Below, one piece after another: positions 51,559 through 63,969 of a stretch of DNA of 64,000 bases (positions within the stretch are counted from its first letter, which is position 1; each line of letters starts with the position of its first letter). Position numbers and translations under genes: made by a program. The DNA is from Otis tarda (Eukaryota; Chordata; Aves; Otidiformes; Otididae), in contig CM048552.1 in NCBI GenBank assembly GCA_026413225.1, positions 200,645,553 through 200,709,552 of the forward strand. The letters are read 5' to 3'. The notes under the pieces were generated by a model. The model worked only from the letters and a program-made list of their open reading frames with translations, ran no database searches and was not told where the DNA came from.

Positions 51559-54301
51559 GTGTCCGTCTGCCTTCTTCAATCCCTGAACCCGCAGCGCGCC
51601 CCGGGGGCTGCCGTCCCCCCTCTCCCTTCCCCGGGAGCGGGGGCCGGCGGGGGAGGAGGGTCTGTCCGGGCGGGGGTCCCGTCCTTGGGAGACGGCGTGG
51701 TCAGCCGGGGCGCGGGGACCGGTCCCCGGAGCGCGTGGCCAGGTGGAGGGGAGGGAGAGAGGTGTGGGCTGGGGGGGCGGCTCTGCCCGGCGGGCTGCTC
51801 CTCCGGGCGGGCCCGAACTTCTCAGGGCAACTTAGCGGAGGTTTCCTGGCAGGCGGCGGCGTCCCCGCCGGGCGGCGGGCGGCACCTGGCCCCTGACAGC
51901 GCGGGGTGCCCGGTCCCGGCTGCCGCAGAGGTACCCGCCCGGCGCCCCTTGGCACTCGCCGGCCTCAGCGCCCCCTCAGATTCGGGGCGGGGGGGGCAGC
52001 GCGGGGAGGGCGGCGGGGTTGTGGCGGCCGCGGCCCGAGCGGCGCCGTCGCTGTGCCCGCCGTGGGGCGGCGCGCGGCGGGCGAGGGAGGGCGCGCGGGC
52101 AGCGCCGCCGTCGCCTGAGGGGCGCTGGGCGGGGGCGCCGAGTTCCCGCTGGGCCTGGGCCCAGGGCTGAGTGGTCGCCTGGGCCTGCTGCGCCTCGCCC
52201 CGCGCGGCACGAGTAGGGTGCCCAGTGAGCACCGAGGGGGGGCGGCTGCGGGACACTGCCCGCCTTGCGGTAAGGGGGGGTGCCCGGTCAGCCTTCGTGT
52301 TTTGAGTCCTGGCGCTGAGGTGCCGTGGGGGTCTGCAGAGCAGCTGCGTGGGGCGCCAGCGCCTCGAGCGAGAGGTCAGCCCGGACACGTGCTGCTGCGG
52401 TGCGCGAATGCGGAGGCTGCGGAGAAACAGCCCCGCTGAAATTCTGCTGCGGAATCCACGTGTTCGTGGTTAAAGATGAAGAAAACCTGGGGTTTGGGTT
52501 TGGGAAGGGCGATGACCCTCTGGCTGGGGAGCAGCCCTTTGTGTTCCAGCTGCATCTGGGAGGACCTGCTTGTGCACGGTGCAGTGTACCTTCCTGCAGA
52601 GCGAAATGCAAGATGTTCTCCCTGAAAAGGAACAGAGTTCAGTTCACTCTTCAAGTTAACGTCTTCCAGTTGCCAGAATTTATATATTTGATAAACCTTT
52701 TTCAAAAACCAAGTCACTTGAGCCATTTCCAAGATTGTACTCTGTACTTGCCAGTGTTTATTTTTCAGCATGTATACAATGTGTTTAATGGGTATACAGT
52801 TGACTTAGGAAGATGTTTTTGTTTCAGCTTTGGAGCCAGACTGAACTTAATAATCTTTTGTATGCCTTCCCTAGTCACTGAAAGAACGCATAGAGAAGGT
52901 GAAGAAGCTTTTTTTTAGAATTAAGATAGTAAGTCTGGAAACAAGACAGAATTGCATTTACTTCTGTCTCGGAAGTCAAATTTAATCTAATAAAAAATTT
53001 ATGTGTTTGTAATAAAAGCATACATCCATTATTTCTGCTGTCTATTTTATCAACCTTTGTGACTTGTTAGCCTGCCATCTTAAACTCTGTAGAAGGACTG
53101 AGACCATCTCTGAACTAAGCTAAGTTTTCTTCCAAATCAAACTCCAGACAAGGTTTTTAATGGAAAACTGCAGTGATTTACTTGGAACTTCAAAACGTGT
53201 TTTTACTCCGATCTATGTCCAGTCAATGAAGAAATCAGTAACCTCTAATATAAATAAAGTTTTCAGCTTACTGCCGGTGTGATGGGTGTTTTACTCCGCA
53301 GAAGAAGGCTTGCTAAGGTCAAATTGCTTCTTGGAGTGATGAGGAGAACAAGCTTATGTGAAATGATTAGTTAATTTCTCTTTTCCTAGTTGTGGCCATT
53401 TAACATTTGTACCTTTAAAATTATCTTCCACAGCTTGTAGTTGCTGAAGGTTTTGGATACCGAGGTGGGCTGGTACTGGGGCTGTTTGAAAGCAGATCTG
53501 TATGAAATTACATGGTACCTTTGGCCTTCCCTGGGCCATATGCTAGTGAGGCCTGCAGCTGACAGACCGATGAAACGCACCCGCACCGAAGTCAGACACC
53601 TCTGCAATGCTTTAGCAGACGGTATCCGTGTACTGAGGAGATAACAGACGTTTAGGAAGACCACATGCAGACCCCTAGCATGTTGCAGCCTTGCTCTCCC
53701 CTTGTGCTTGGGAGTCCTCTTGCTTTTTCACTGCAAAAGACGATGTGTTCTGGTACGGCCAGTGGAGCTGGGCATCGGGTCACAACACCTTAAGCAGATC
53801 GGCTGCTGATTGCCCTGATTTTACTCAAGTGAACCAAACTGTTGCTTGAGTTTGTTGACTAAAGGTCTATATTAGTGCAGCCAAAGGTTATGAGCCAAAT
53901 ATTGCATGCATGCAACGAGCTCACAAGCAAAGTGTTTAGACCATAGTTGGCTGTAGGCCACTGAAAGTATTTCTGTCTTTTGTAATTTTCAGTGGTGTTT
54001 GTGTCTTGTTTTGGTCTGAAGCAGTGATATGGAATAGCATTAAAGACATGTGGGTTGCATTGCTGCGTGAGACAAACAGTATTTTCTGCTTTGTAAATAT
54101 TTGCAGACGTGACAATACCAAACAAGATCTAAGAACACACAATATACTGGGGGTAGTATGTTCTGACAGCGTCTCTCAAAATGCACAGCAGGGATAAAAA
54201 CTCATTTAATATTGGATCCTGGGTTGATAATCATGATTATTTTGTTGTAGGATTAAGAGAGATACTGAAGAGGAAGCAAGGTCTCTTCAGCTCTTAAAAA
54301 A

Positions 54302-54330
54302 AATATTATATCTTGGCAAGATATAATATT
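54302..54330. repeat. Perfect 29-nt palindrome in PDGFD intron 1
   Basis: Two 14-nt arms (AATATTATATCTTG and its exact reverse complement) flank a single G. The heptamer GGCAAGA overlapping the centre recurs at 54331-54337. The arms could form a hairpin or cruciform. No function is implied by the sequence. Confidence 0.9.
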
Positions 54331-57300
54331 GGCAAGACTACCTGCACGTTTTATTAAAAAAGAAAACAATCCTTTGGATTCCAGTTTTCTCTTACCTCCA
54401 AGCAGGATAAACTAGTGATACTGCATACACAGAGCTTTAATATGGGGGCTTGGTCTTGCTTCTGGCCAAAACAAACCTTTGCACTGTGCGCAATTTGAGA
54501 TTGTCTTTCTTCTTTTGGGCTAAAAGAGGTTAGCTTATTTGTAATTGCTCTTACATAAGCCTGAGATTGCTCTGGGAATAAATCTGTGGATGAAGGGCAG
54601 CACATACAAAAGAAATGCTGTTTAATGACTACCAAACCAGACTGTACTTCCTGCTGAAGGTATTAAGAATATAAATAACCTGCTTACAAGACATCTCCTT
54701 GTCCTAGTGGAAGGACGGGCATTGATGACTCAACTGTCCAGTGTAGCACTAATCAATTTTTTAAAGTGTCCTGGAGATGCCAGACACATTTATAGCACGT
54801 GTTGTAGTATTTATTTAAAATGTTTATTAATACCATTACCTGCTAAGTCCTTGGAAGTTTGGCAGGGGAGCACACACAGGGCTTCCAGATGCTTCCATTG
54901 CTCTCCTTGCATCTGTTTCTTTAATTGCAGTATGCAGGTAATACAGCCTAATTACAAGAAGTCTGGCATTTTGTTTTTGCTATTTTGGTTGATTTTGTGT
55001 GCTTGGAGATGAAAAGTGGAGATGAAAAGTGCTAAGTAATAATATTTACAGTATGGTGTCTAACTGAAACAGCAGTTGCTTGTTCTTATCTGTTATTGAA
55101 CAAACATCGGTATGAATGCTCAGTCTAGGAAAGTATGCCTAGTCTGTATACTCAGACTAAGCATCACTATACATATCTTAAACTTTAAAATCTAAAGTTT
55201 AAAGAAAAGGCAGAACAGAACAGACAGCATGATGTCAAATCATTTCTGTGTGTAAACAACTGAAAGCCATGGAATCAGTGTCTTCTGATGTGGATTTGAA
55301 ATCATAACATCAGACAACTTGAGATAAGATTCTGGGCTCTTGTGGTTTTCATTTTGAGTTAAAAAAATAGTAATTTCCAAACTTCAATTTCCTTGTGCTC
55401 TGCCAAAATACAAAGAAAAATTGTACTTTACTATTCTGGGGAAATGGCAACAGCTTTTGGCATTTTTGGTGGCCTGTCCGAAGGGATATGTGCCATTAAC
55501 TCTACCATCCCCTTCCCTGTGCTGGCCTGTGCCAAAGCATAAGGAAAAGCATTTGATGATTTGGGCAGTATTCTTTCACCGAATAGGTGTCTACTCTTGG
55601 GAAAAGACATAATCGAGGTTTCTCTGATATCACTTTGAAATCTCTTGTATCCCTAGTGGTATAGGAACCTCAGTTTTGGAATGCATTTATTGGGTACTTC
55701 TAGGCTTGTATACATATTTTTTTAAAGGACTCTGGTAACATAAAGTTGAGTCAACTGGAAAATAGCTACATTTACTTCTGTAAGCATTACTTTCCTGACT
55801 GATTTTGTAGGTTTTGTAAAAAAATGTGTATTTCAGGCTTCATCAGATTTGTTTTGAAAAATTTGTAATTTACCTGTGGTAATGCACTTTGGTCTCCAAT
55901 GGTTTAACTTTGATGATGTCTCTTATCTGTATAATTAACTGTTTGGACTGAAGTATCAAAGAATATCACATGAGAACTCCAACCTTGACTGAGCAGCAAG
56001 CAGCATGGAGAAATTCTCCAAAGGAGCTTTGAAAGATGTTTTATCAGGCAGATGTATAGTGAAAGTCACTTCACTTATAAGCTCTCCAGCCAGTCTCTCA
56101 ATAGTTCTTGTTTCTTTTTTTTTTTTTAATGTATTTGTATGAAACTTAATTAGGCCAGTTAATTCTTAAAAAGAGAAAATTTTTTAATTGTATTGCTTTG
56201 ATTCTTAGCAACTGAACACTGGTGAACATTCTAAAATAATACTTTTTTTTTTGCTGTGATCCTACAGAGAGGTTGTGTTTTATAAAACACCTAGGAATAG
56301 GCATAAATAGGAAGCCTGTGGGGAATCTTTACTGCAATAACATTCTCCATGTCCTTAACTTTGAGCATCTTTATAGTGCCATTGAAGTCAAGGGGATTGG
56401 TCCTGCAAGGTTCTGTGATAATGAAGCTGAGACAGCTTATGTGTAAGTGGGACGATATCCAGTTAAGCTAACTGTTTCTTACAATGAGGCAAGAGTACAA
56501 GTATTTGCAAAATTTGGCAAATATTCTGTTAAAATAAAAAAAAAATCATATAAGGCATATATATCATAGGCATGAATATTATATGCATGCATACACAGAA
56601 TAAACATGCATTGTATCTTTTCTGTATTACAGGATATTGTACATACACGTATGTGATACATAAATCAGAGGACACAAGGACAGAGAAATGAGAATAAGCA
56701 CACTTAATGTAATTGATTCTGAATTAGCACTAAAATAATAAATATATGGCACCCAGGGAATTTTTTTTAGAATACTAAACCTCCCCCTTCCCAGGTTTAA
56801 TGTAACTTTTTGAAGTCCTAGTTGAACAGTTAAATGTTAGACAAATACTTGAGCTTAACTATTCAAGGTAGTTAAGATTCTCTTTACATGATGTTGTTAG
56901 CCATGTAATTTATGGAATTTGGGTTGAAAGCAACAGTTATGTTTAAAAATGTTTGTCAGTTTTCCAGGTTGTGACTGCACGTTCTGAAAGTAATTTACAT
57001 GTTATTAAAATTTTTACTAAGTAAAAAGGAACTTCTAAGGAAAAGGATTATTAAAAGCAGAAATTATTTCAACAAACCAGTATACAAATTCACTACATTA
57101 CTTTTCTGGTACTCCTTCTTTAGACTGAGTGTAAATATTACCTAAAAGGAACAGAACTGCAAAAGGTGTATTATTTATACAGCAAGAAACTCCCTTGGGG
57201 AGCCATAAATTAGGAGGACAGGGAGTGGCTTTCATTTCGTACCTCTAACAGTAGTATATATACAAAAGGTGCAGCAGAAGTTTGTTTTATGCTCCAGTAT

Positions 57301-57493
57301 TTTAGTATGGATTGTCTTGCTTATATTAAAATATATCTGCAGCAAATTACAGACTGATCTCTGTAACAGCAAATAAAATATCTTACAGGACTGGCTCTGA
57401 GCATATAAAAAGTAGGCAGCTGTCTGTGATAATCAGAGTCAAGAAGGCTTCAAAATGTCATGCTCCTTGTTGCCTCCAGAGCAACGACGGTAA

Positions 57494-57532
57494 CGTTCAG
57501 AGGTCCCTTCCAACCTCAGTCATTCTGTAATG
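57494..57532 (+). mobile_element. Minimal CR1 3' tip
   Basis: AGAGGTCCCTTCCAACCTCA followed by GTCATTCTGTAATGG is the last ~40 bp of a CR1 3' UTR plus one tail octamer. There is no upstream CR1 body, so this is an extreme 5' truncation or a relic. Confidence 0.65.
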
Positions 57533-58700
57533 GCACCTACTGCAGCTGACAGGGGTGGCAATGGGTGGAACACATCCTGCCTCAGAAGCAGTGGTCACCT
57601 TCCCTAGATCTTCTGTCCTGCTTTCCCTCTTTCTCACTCTCACCCCTTTTCCCACGCGCAGCAGTAGCGGGAACATGAAGTCTGGTTGTCCCCCATCTCT
57701 GGGACCAGCTGTGTCCCTTCTCCTTGCCTTCCTCCTCCGGTCCTTGTGTAGCAACATACAGTTTTGCCTGCCCAGCTGAGAAACCTTGAATTAGCCCTCA
57801 GTGTCCATAGCATGTTCCCAGCCCTAGATAAAGGCTATCTGCCTCTGCCTGCTCTGGCTTTTGTGGACCTGCACGGATTTGGCACCAGGATATTGAATGT
57901 GACCTAAGAAATACGGTGAAGGCTCTGTGTTAGCATTCTCTGTAGTAAGAATTTGCCCACTAACACAGGAAAATTCAGTAGTACTCCTTTTAGTTAGTTC
58001 ATTCAAGCTGTATTCAAGAACTCCCTCCAAAAATCCTGCTATTGTATTTATGAGGTTGATTACATTATACCACATTTTAGATAAAAGAGACCACTTATTT
58101 CTCTGCTTCTGCTGAGGGTCTGCTAGCTAAAATACTGAATTGTGTTACCTTACTTGGCAGTTTGTTTCAAGTCAATCTCCTGTTTACAAAGCTAAGGAAA
58201 CGTCCTGTTTACAGTGTCAAACAGGCTAGATTTTCTTCTGGGAGTTTGGGTTTGGCTCTAGTATTTTTGGTAGTGAATAAATCCTACATGATCTCGAGCT
58301 TCCTATTGTACTTGAGTAATCTTCAGTTTCATGCTTCCTTTTTGATCTGTGTCCCACGCTGTGAAGGCCAACATCCCATATTTCTGCTTTGGCAGTCAGA
58401 GCTTTGCATACTTGGAGATGGTGCAGGAGGACACACTTTTACCTTCTGTGCAAACTTCCTGTCAGCGTATTTTAGCCCTGCTAAAACTGGGCTTGGAACT
58501 TGATGATGTTAGACTCTGTAAAAATATTTATTAAACACTAGGTCCATGGAAGATGTGAAAAATAGCCGTTGTGACCTTCATTACACTGAAATCAATGACA
58601 AAACTTCCATCAGCACTTACTGCAGCACGGTCTGGCTCACAGTTTACATGAATTAATATAGGATAAAAGAAAATGCTTAGGAATTCAGTGCTGACTTTGT

Positions 58701-59203
58701 TATAGAATCTCAGAATCATTTAGGTTGGAAAAGACCTTTAAGATCATTGAGTCCAATCGTAAACCTAATGCTGCCAAGTCCACTGCTAAACCATGTCCCT
58801 AAGCACCACGTCTGCATGTCTTTTAAATATCTCCAGGGATGGTGACTCAGCTACTTCCCTGGGCAGCCTGTTCCAATGCTTAACTACCTTTTTGGTGAAT
58901 AATTTTTTCCTAATATCCAACCTAAACCTTCCCTGGTGCAACTTGAGGCCGTTCCCTCTCGTCCTATTGCTTGTTATTTGGAAGAAGAGACTGAGACCTG
59001 CCTCGCTACAATCTCCTTTCAGGTAGTTGTAGAAAGTGATAAGATCTCCCCTCAGTCTCCTTTTCTCCAGTCTGAACAAGCCCAGTTCTCTCAGCTGCTC
59101 CATGTAAGACTTGTTTCTCCAGACCCTTCGACAGCTTCATTGGTCTTCAATAGACACGCTCCAGCACCTCAATGTCTTCCTTGTAGTGAGGGGATTGTGT
59201 AGG
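58701..59203 (-). mobile_element. CR1 LINE of a different subfamily, 5'-truncated
   Basis: On the minus strand it encodes [20 protein letters not shown], then [23 protein letters not shown] and [14 protein letters not shown], followed by a 3' UTR. On the + strand the tip reads ATAGAATCTCAGAATCATTTAG. The 3' UTR wording (GGTTGGAAAAGACCTTTAAG, ATCATTGAGTCCAATCG) differs from the other copies here, marking another CR1 subfamily. Confidence 0.92.
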
Positions 59204-59722
59204 TAAGCTTTACAATAGTCACGGTTAAGATACTCAATTAGAGTCCACGCACTGCAAAAATAACCTATTTCTTTGCACTGGTAGAGATGAAGGGGTAACC
59301 AATGTAGTTCCAGGTCGTGTAGCAGAAGTACAGAACAGAGCCTCGTGGGTTCAATTGGGTCTGTCTCCTTTTTCTCCTATACTGACAATCTTACATGTCA
59401 CACACAGGATATCCTACAAGACACTTCAACTGCAGTGTGTTTCTAAACAAGACCTTAAGGAAACCTGTCAGTATTTTTCAGTGTCGTGCATTGTTTCTGT
59501 TTATTTTTTAGTTTTAAAGAGGCTCCAACTGTAATATGCGTGGGTTTTTGTTATTGTTTCTTCTTGGATCAGTTGCAGAAGATTTTTCTCATAGTTGAAT
59601 GTATTTCTAATCTGATGTGACTCACAATAAAAGTGGATTGAGGATAAAGTAGAGACCCAGGCTGGTCAGAGAGAAGGAATAAAAATAGGTACAGAGAATG
59701 CTGATTACCAGAAGTACTGTGG

Positions 59723-60855
59723 TGTGGTGGGTTGACCCTGGCTGGACACCAGGTGCCTGCCAAAGCCACTCTGTCGCTCCCCTCCTCAGCTGGACAGGGG
59801 AGAGAAAATACAATGAAAGGCTCCTGGGCCGAGATAAGGACAGGGAGATCACTCAGCAGTTACTGTCATGGGCAAAACAGACTGGAATTGGGGACGTTAG
59901 TTTAGTTTATTACCAATCAAATCAGAGTAGGTTAATGAGGAATAAAAACTAAATTTTAAAGCGTCTTCCTCCCACCCCTCCCTTTTTTCCAGGCTCAACT
60001 TCACTCCTGGTTTTCTCTGCCTCCTCCCCATCAGTGGCTCAGGGGGACGGGGAGTTGGGGTTATGCTCAGTTCATCGTTGTCTCTGTTGCTCCTTCCTCC
60101 TCAGGGGAAGGACTCCTCACACCCTTCCCCTGCTCCAATATGGGGTCCCTTCCACGGGAGACAGTCCTCCATGAACTTCTTCAACATGGGTCCTTCCCAC
60201 AGGCTGCAGTTCTTCACAAGCTGCTCCAGCACAGGTCTTTTCCACGGGATGCAGTCCCTCAGGAGCAAACTGCTCCAGCGTAGGTCCCCCATGGGGTCAC
60301 AATCCCTGCTAGAAAACCTGCTCCAGTGTGGGTTTCTCTCTCCATAGGGTTACAGGTCCTGCCAGGTGCCTGCCCCATCACTGGCTTCCCATGGGGCCAC
60401 AGCCACCTTCAGGCATCTGCCTGCCCTGACATGGGGTCCTCCATGGGCTGCAGGTGGATCTCTGCTCCTCTGTGGACCTCCATGGGCTGCAGGGTGACAG
60501 CCTGCTTCACCACGGGCTGCACCATGGGCTGCAGGGGAATCTCTGCTCCGGTGCCTGGAGCACCTCTTCCTCCTCCTTCTGCACTGACCTCGGTCTCTGC
60601 AGGGCTGTTCCTCTCACACATTCTCACTCCTCTTGTCTGACTGCTGCTGGTGTTTGGTTTTGGCCCCTTCTCAACTATGTTATCCTAGAGGTGCTACCTG
60701 GGATAATAGGTAGCTGATGGGCTCGGCCTTGGCCAGTGGTGGGTCCGTCTTGGAGCCGGCTGGCATTGGCTCCATTGGACAATGGGGGGAAGCTTCTAGC
60801 AGCTTCTCACAGAAGCCACCCTTGTAGCCCCGCTGCTACCAAAACCTTGCTGTGC
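59723..60855 (-). mobile_element. Second, inverted LTR related to the one at 7997
   Basis: Read on the minus strand, it begins near CAAGGTTTTGGTAGCAGC and ends GGTCAACCCACCACA, and follows the 7997 LTR along its length: CTGCTAGAAG near the start, CTGGCCAAGGCCGAGCC, GGAGCAG/GCCCRTGG modules, a G-rich run and AATAAA (minus strand of 59906-59911). Length is about 1.13 kb, like the first LTR. Both flanks show a TGTGG/TGTGC-like pentamer, possibly a decayed target duplication; the outer end is not canonical, so boundaries are approximate. No retroviral genes adjoin, so it is a solo LTR. Its TATA region has decayed. Being 50 kb away and inverted, it does not pair with the first LTR as one provirus. 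Confidence 0.85.
60128..60590 (-). repeat. Expanded ~45-bp modules inside the second LTR
   Basis: About nine degenerate units of the GGAGCAG...CTGCAGCCCRTGG type, compared with about five in the LTR at 7997. The open frames here (for example 60063-60347 and 60326-60640) come from this repeat structure and are not genes. Confidence 0.6.
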
Positions 60856-63800
60856 AGAGCCAATACATGTGGAATTTGGAAACCCTTTATATACCATTGG
60901 ACCTTTAATTTTTCAACCAAGCATTTGTTTGGAAGATAAATCTTTTGCTTTAGCAAACCAGTGACAGACATGTTGCATGAAAGCAGCAAGTAGGTGGTGA
61001 TAATGCCTTTAGATTCTTTGTGGAAATGGACCAGCACAGCTTCTTAATCACGATGTCTCAGCAGGGATAAACACTGATAGGAATGATTTCACTAAGACAT
61101 CCAGATGTCAGTAAAAGTGTTTAAGACCTCATGACAGAAGGCTACAGAAAAATTGCTGCTTTGAAATTGATAGAAAGCCCCAAAGTTACGGTACTGTTTC
61201 TTTTCCTGGATCAGGTCGTAGGCCTGTTTCCTTGCTGCTGTAAGTCACCTTCACGTTGCTGTGTTGGGTTGCTGGATGTTTGGAAATGGGCACGGGAATG
61301 CTGCTTTGCTTCATTGCTGTCCATATGGTGTGGCCTGGGGCTCCCAAACCCCCGTGCCTGCACGTATCACCAGTGTTCTGGTAGGATGGCTATGTAGTTG
61401 TGTGAAGGGGAAAGATGTTCTTTGCTCCTTCCATTCTCATAATGGCAGAGGACAGTTCTTTGCCTGGATAGGCTTGGTTTTATTTCTGTTTGTAATTGAC
61501 ACTTGTCACCCAGGAGAGTTTAATGACACGGTATACATTTCTTACCAATTCCCATCATTCAATAGATCCTGGAAAAAGGGAGCCAAAGTTAACTACTTCT
61601 TCTAAGCAAGAGATAAAGTTCTTCCATCATATAGTAGTGATCTGACTGCTCCTGGTATATCTGTGATCTACTTTTACATAATTAGGATGTGCAAACGTGA
61701 ACCTCTGAAGTCAGTTCTCCGATGGTGCACACCAAGTTTACTGTACAGTGCACTCAGGGTGTCTTGAGTGATGCCTCTGAGAAATGGACACAGCAGTGGA
61801 GCCTTGTGACAGCCCCGCCATTGCAGGACCCTTGAGTGATGCTGAGCTGTTTTGGGTCTGTCCTTGAGTTTGCACAGCAAAGCCAGGTTTTGATGTTGCA
61901 TCGCCATCTCCGTACACACAGCCTGCCTCCCAACAGACTTCAAGAGATTAGTATTTCCCTTGGCCATGTGACACCATGGAAACAAGCATTACTCTAGAGA
62001 AGAACCACAGAGGAACCTCATGCCATACTCCACTGCACACCTGAGGACTGATCCTGGACCAGCATCATTCCCACAGTGGCAAGCAGAGGAGGAGGAGAAG
62101 TGGACCAGCATGGCTGTTCAGCCTGTTTTTTCCCCAGACCCCTAACCAGTCACAGCACGTGTAGCAGGCCTTTGATGGGCAGTGTTCATGCGTTTGATGG
62201 CATTTTTCTGCAGGCAGTAAAACTGTATGGTGATACCTTCTGTTTCAGTGTAGGGGTCAAACCCCAGCAGAAAAGGAGAGGCAGAAATGCCACCCGTAGC
62301 AGTCATTACATGTATATGGGCAAAGACTGGAGATCCTTAACCAGGGGCAGCCATCCTTAAAATGCTGTGGCCTTGCTGCCTGCACTGTCCCACCTCCTGC
62401 TCACTTTCCAGCTCAGAGCTGTGTGACTTGCTGAGGTAAATAACAGGGCACGTGGATAGCTATTTTGAGGGAATGAGGAATCATGCAAAACAACAGTGTG
62501 ATGTCCTGTGTAAAAATCAAGTATCTTGGCTCTTATATGCTTGCCTGAAAATAACTCCTGTGGCGTGGGAGTTAAATAGCAGTCTCCCGTCCAAAGAAGC
62601 CCAAGAACAAAACAGGGAAAACTATTATACTGGTTTTGTTTCTTTGCACATTCCTTGGGTTTGGTTTCATTTACTGCATAAGGAAATAGAGGATGGCCGT
62701 GAAGAAGGAATCATAATGCTTTGATATGTCAGTTCAGTTTATATTTTTGAAGAATGACTTTAAAGGCCTTTTTGTCAATACACGTAGATTATTTTTCAAG
62801 GCTTGCAAGTGTACAAGGATCTTGTCTCAGGATTTCTCTCTGCAGCCTTACAATGACAATGCCGTTTTGTGACGCTACTGCTACTTTTTGTGCTATCACC
62901 AACTCTGGCAGGACCTAAAGTCAAGCCTTGTCAGGCAGATTGCTTTTCAGCTTACCTTAAGCAAGCCATTAGTCAAAATACTGACTGAGGAAAAAGTGCC
63001 ACCTGTTTCTCTTACCAGAAGAGAGAGAGAATGTATTTCTGTATATGCTTTTGCAATGAAGTGATTGCAAATTTAAGTACACACCCTTTTAGTTTTGGCA
63101 ATGCATTTCTAGCACTTCATTTTCAAAAAGGCCCTCAAAGATGATTGGCCAAACCAGAACAGAAATACCCAGAGCTGCTTTGTTTCTTTCTAGAGAGAGT
63201 AGCCAGCCTGGTCACCTAATGTGGCTTCTGCTTCCCTTCTGCTCACATGGGTAGGAGGCATCCATTTCCTTTGCTTATTTATTATAAAACATTATTATTG
63301 ATTTTTTATTTTTACTTTACATTTACTGTGTCTAAAGCAAAGCCTATACTTAAGAGACAAATCAGCATGAACTTCACAGTATTATCATTATTTTGTTGGC
63401 TTGATGCTTTTGCCAGTTTAAAGTTTCTTAAAATTACCAGATAAAATAGAGATCTGATGCCAGCGCATGAATCCAAGCAGTTCTGTAAATTGCTTTTGAC
63501 AGAGGTTCCTACCCGTGCAGCAGCATCTGGCACAGCTTTTCGGCGAGCATGAGTGGGTCTGCTGAAACGGCTGACTAGAAGAAACCCAGAGAACTCCCAC
63601 TGGGGACTTCGCTGAACTTCTATGAGAAAGCTGCATGTCACATCCAAGATTCACTGTGCTTGCTTAGGATGAATACTAATAAAGAGTTCATACCCGTAAT
63701 GGTTGCTGAAGCCTTTCTGTAAAAAAGTTGGTAAATTTTGACTTTTTGATGCTGACATCTGAGGCCTAGAAAAACAAAGTTCAGAATAGACCGACAATAC

Positions 63801-63947
63801 CGGAAGCTGAAGATTCCTCGTACCTGTCACATTCCTGCATTTACTCTATTAAAAACAAAGCACTGCCCTCACAAACCTTTTGCCAAATATTCGCTCTTAC
63901 AACAAGGCAAACAACAGAGACATTTTCATTTCAGTTCTTGCCAGGAC

Positions 63948-63969
63948 AAAAAAAAAAAAAAAAAAAAAA
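63948..63969 (+). repeat. 22-base poly-A run
   Basis: An uninterrupted A run near the window end. No retropseudogene or SINE body was recognised upstream of it, so it is listed only as a homopolymer. Confidence 0.9.

Larger units (their letters stand above)
50550..52440 (+). promoter_or_regulatory. PDGFD: CpG island promoter, 5' leader and start of intron 1 of PDGFD
   Basis: Sequence composition changes sharply from AT-rich flanks to very GC- and CpG-rich DNA, then returns to AT-rich around 52440. GC boxes (GGGGCGG) occur at 50952-50958 and 50983-50989, with inverted versions near 50811 and 51003, and a tandem GGCCC run near 51065. No TATA box is placed suitably upstream of the start codon, which fits a dispersed CpG-island promoter. 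The transcription start cannot be fixed from sequence; somewhere between about 51000 and 51250 is plausible. The island continues roughly 0.9 kb into intron 1. Long open frames on both strands here are a by-product of GC richness. Confidence 0.8.

Noticed and set aside
51559..52388. Long open frames on both strands downstream of exon 1 (about 190-200 codons)
   Set aside because: Low-complexity Pro/Arg/Ala/Gly frames caused by GC richness of the island; they lie in intron 1 beyond a strong donor.
60063..60640. Overlapping open frames of about 90-105 codons in PDGFD intron 1
   Set aside because: They fall entirely within the inverted LTR and its module repeats.
7997..60855. The two LTRs as the ends of one provirus
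   Set aside because: They are inverted relative to each other, about 50 kb apart, differ strongly in sequence, and no gag, pol or env lies between them. Each is a solo LTR.
63948..63969. Poly-A run as the tail of a processed pseudogene
   Set aside because: No cDNA-like sequence was recognised upstream and no target duplication is evident before the window ends; processed pseudogenes are rare in birds.
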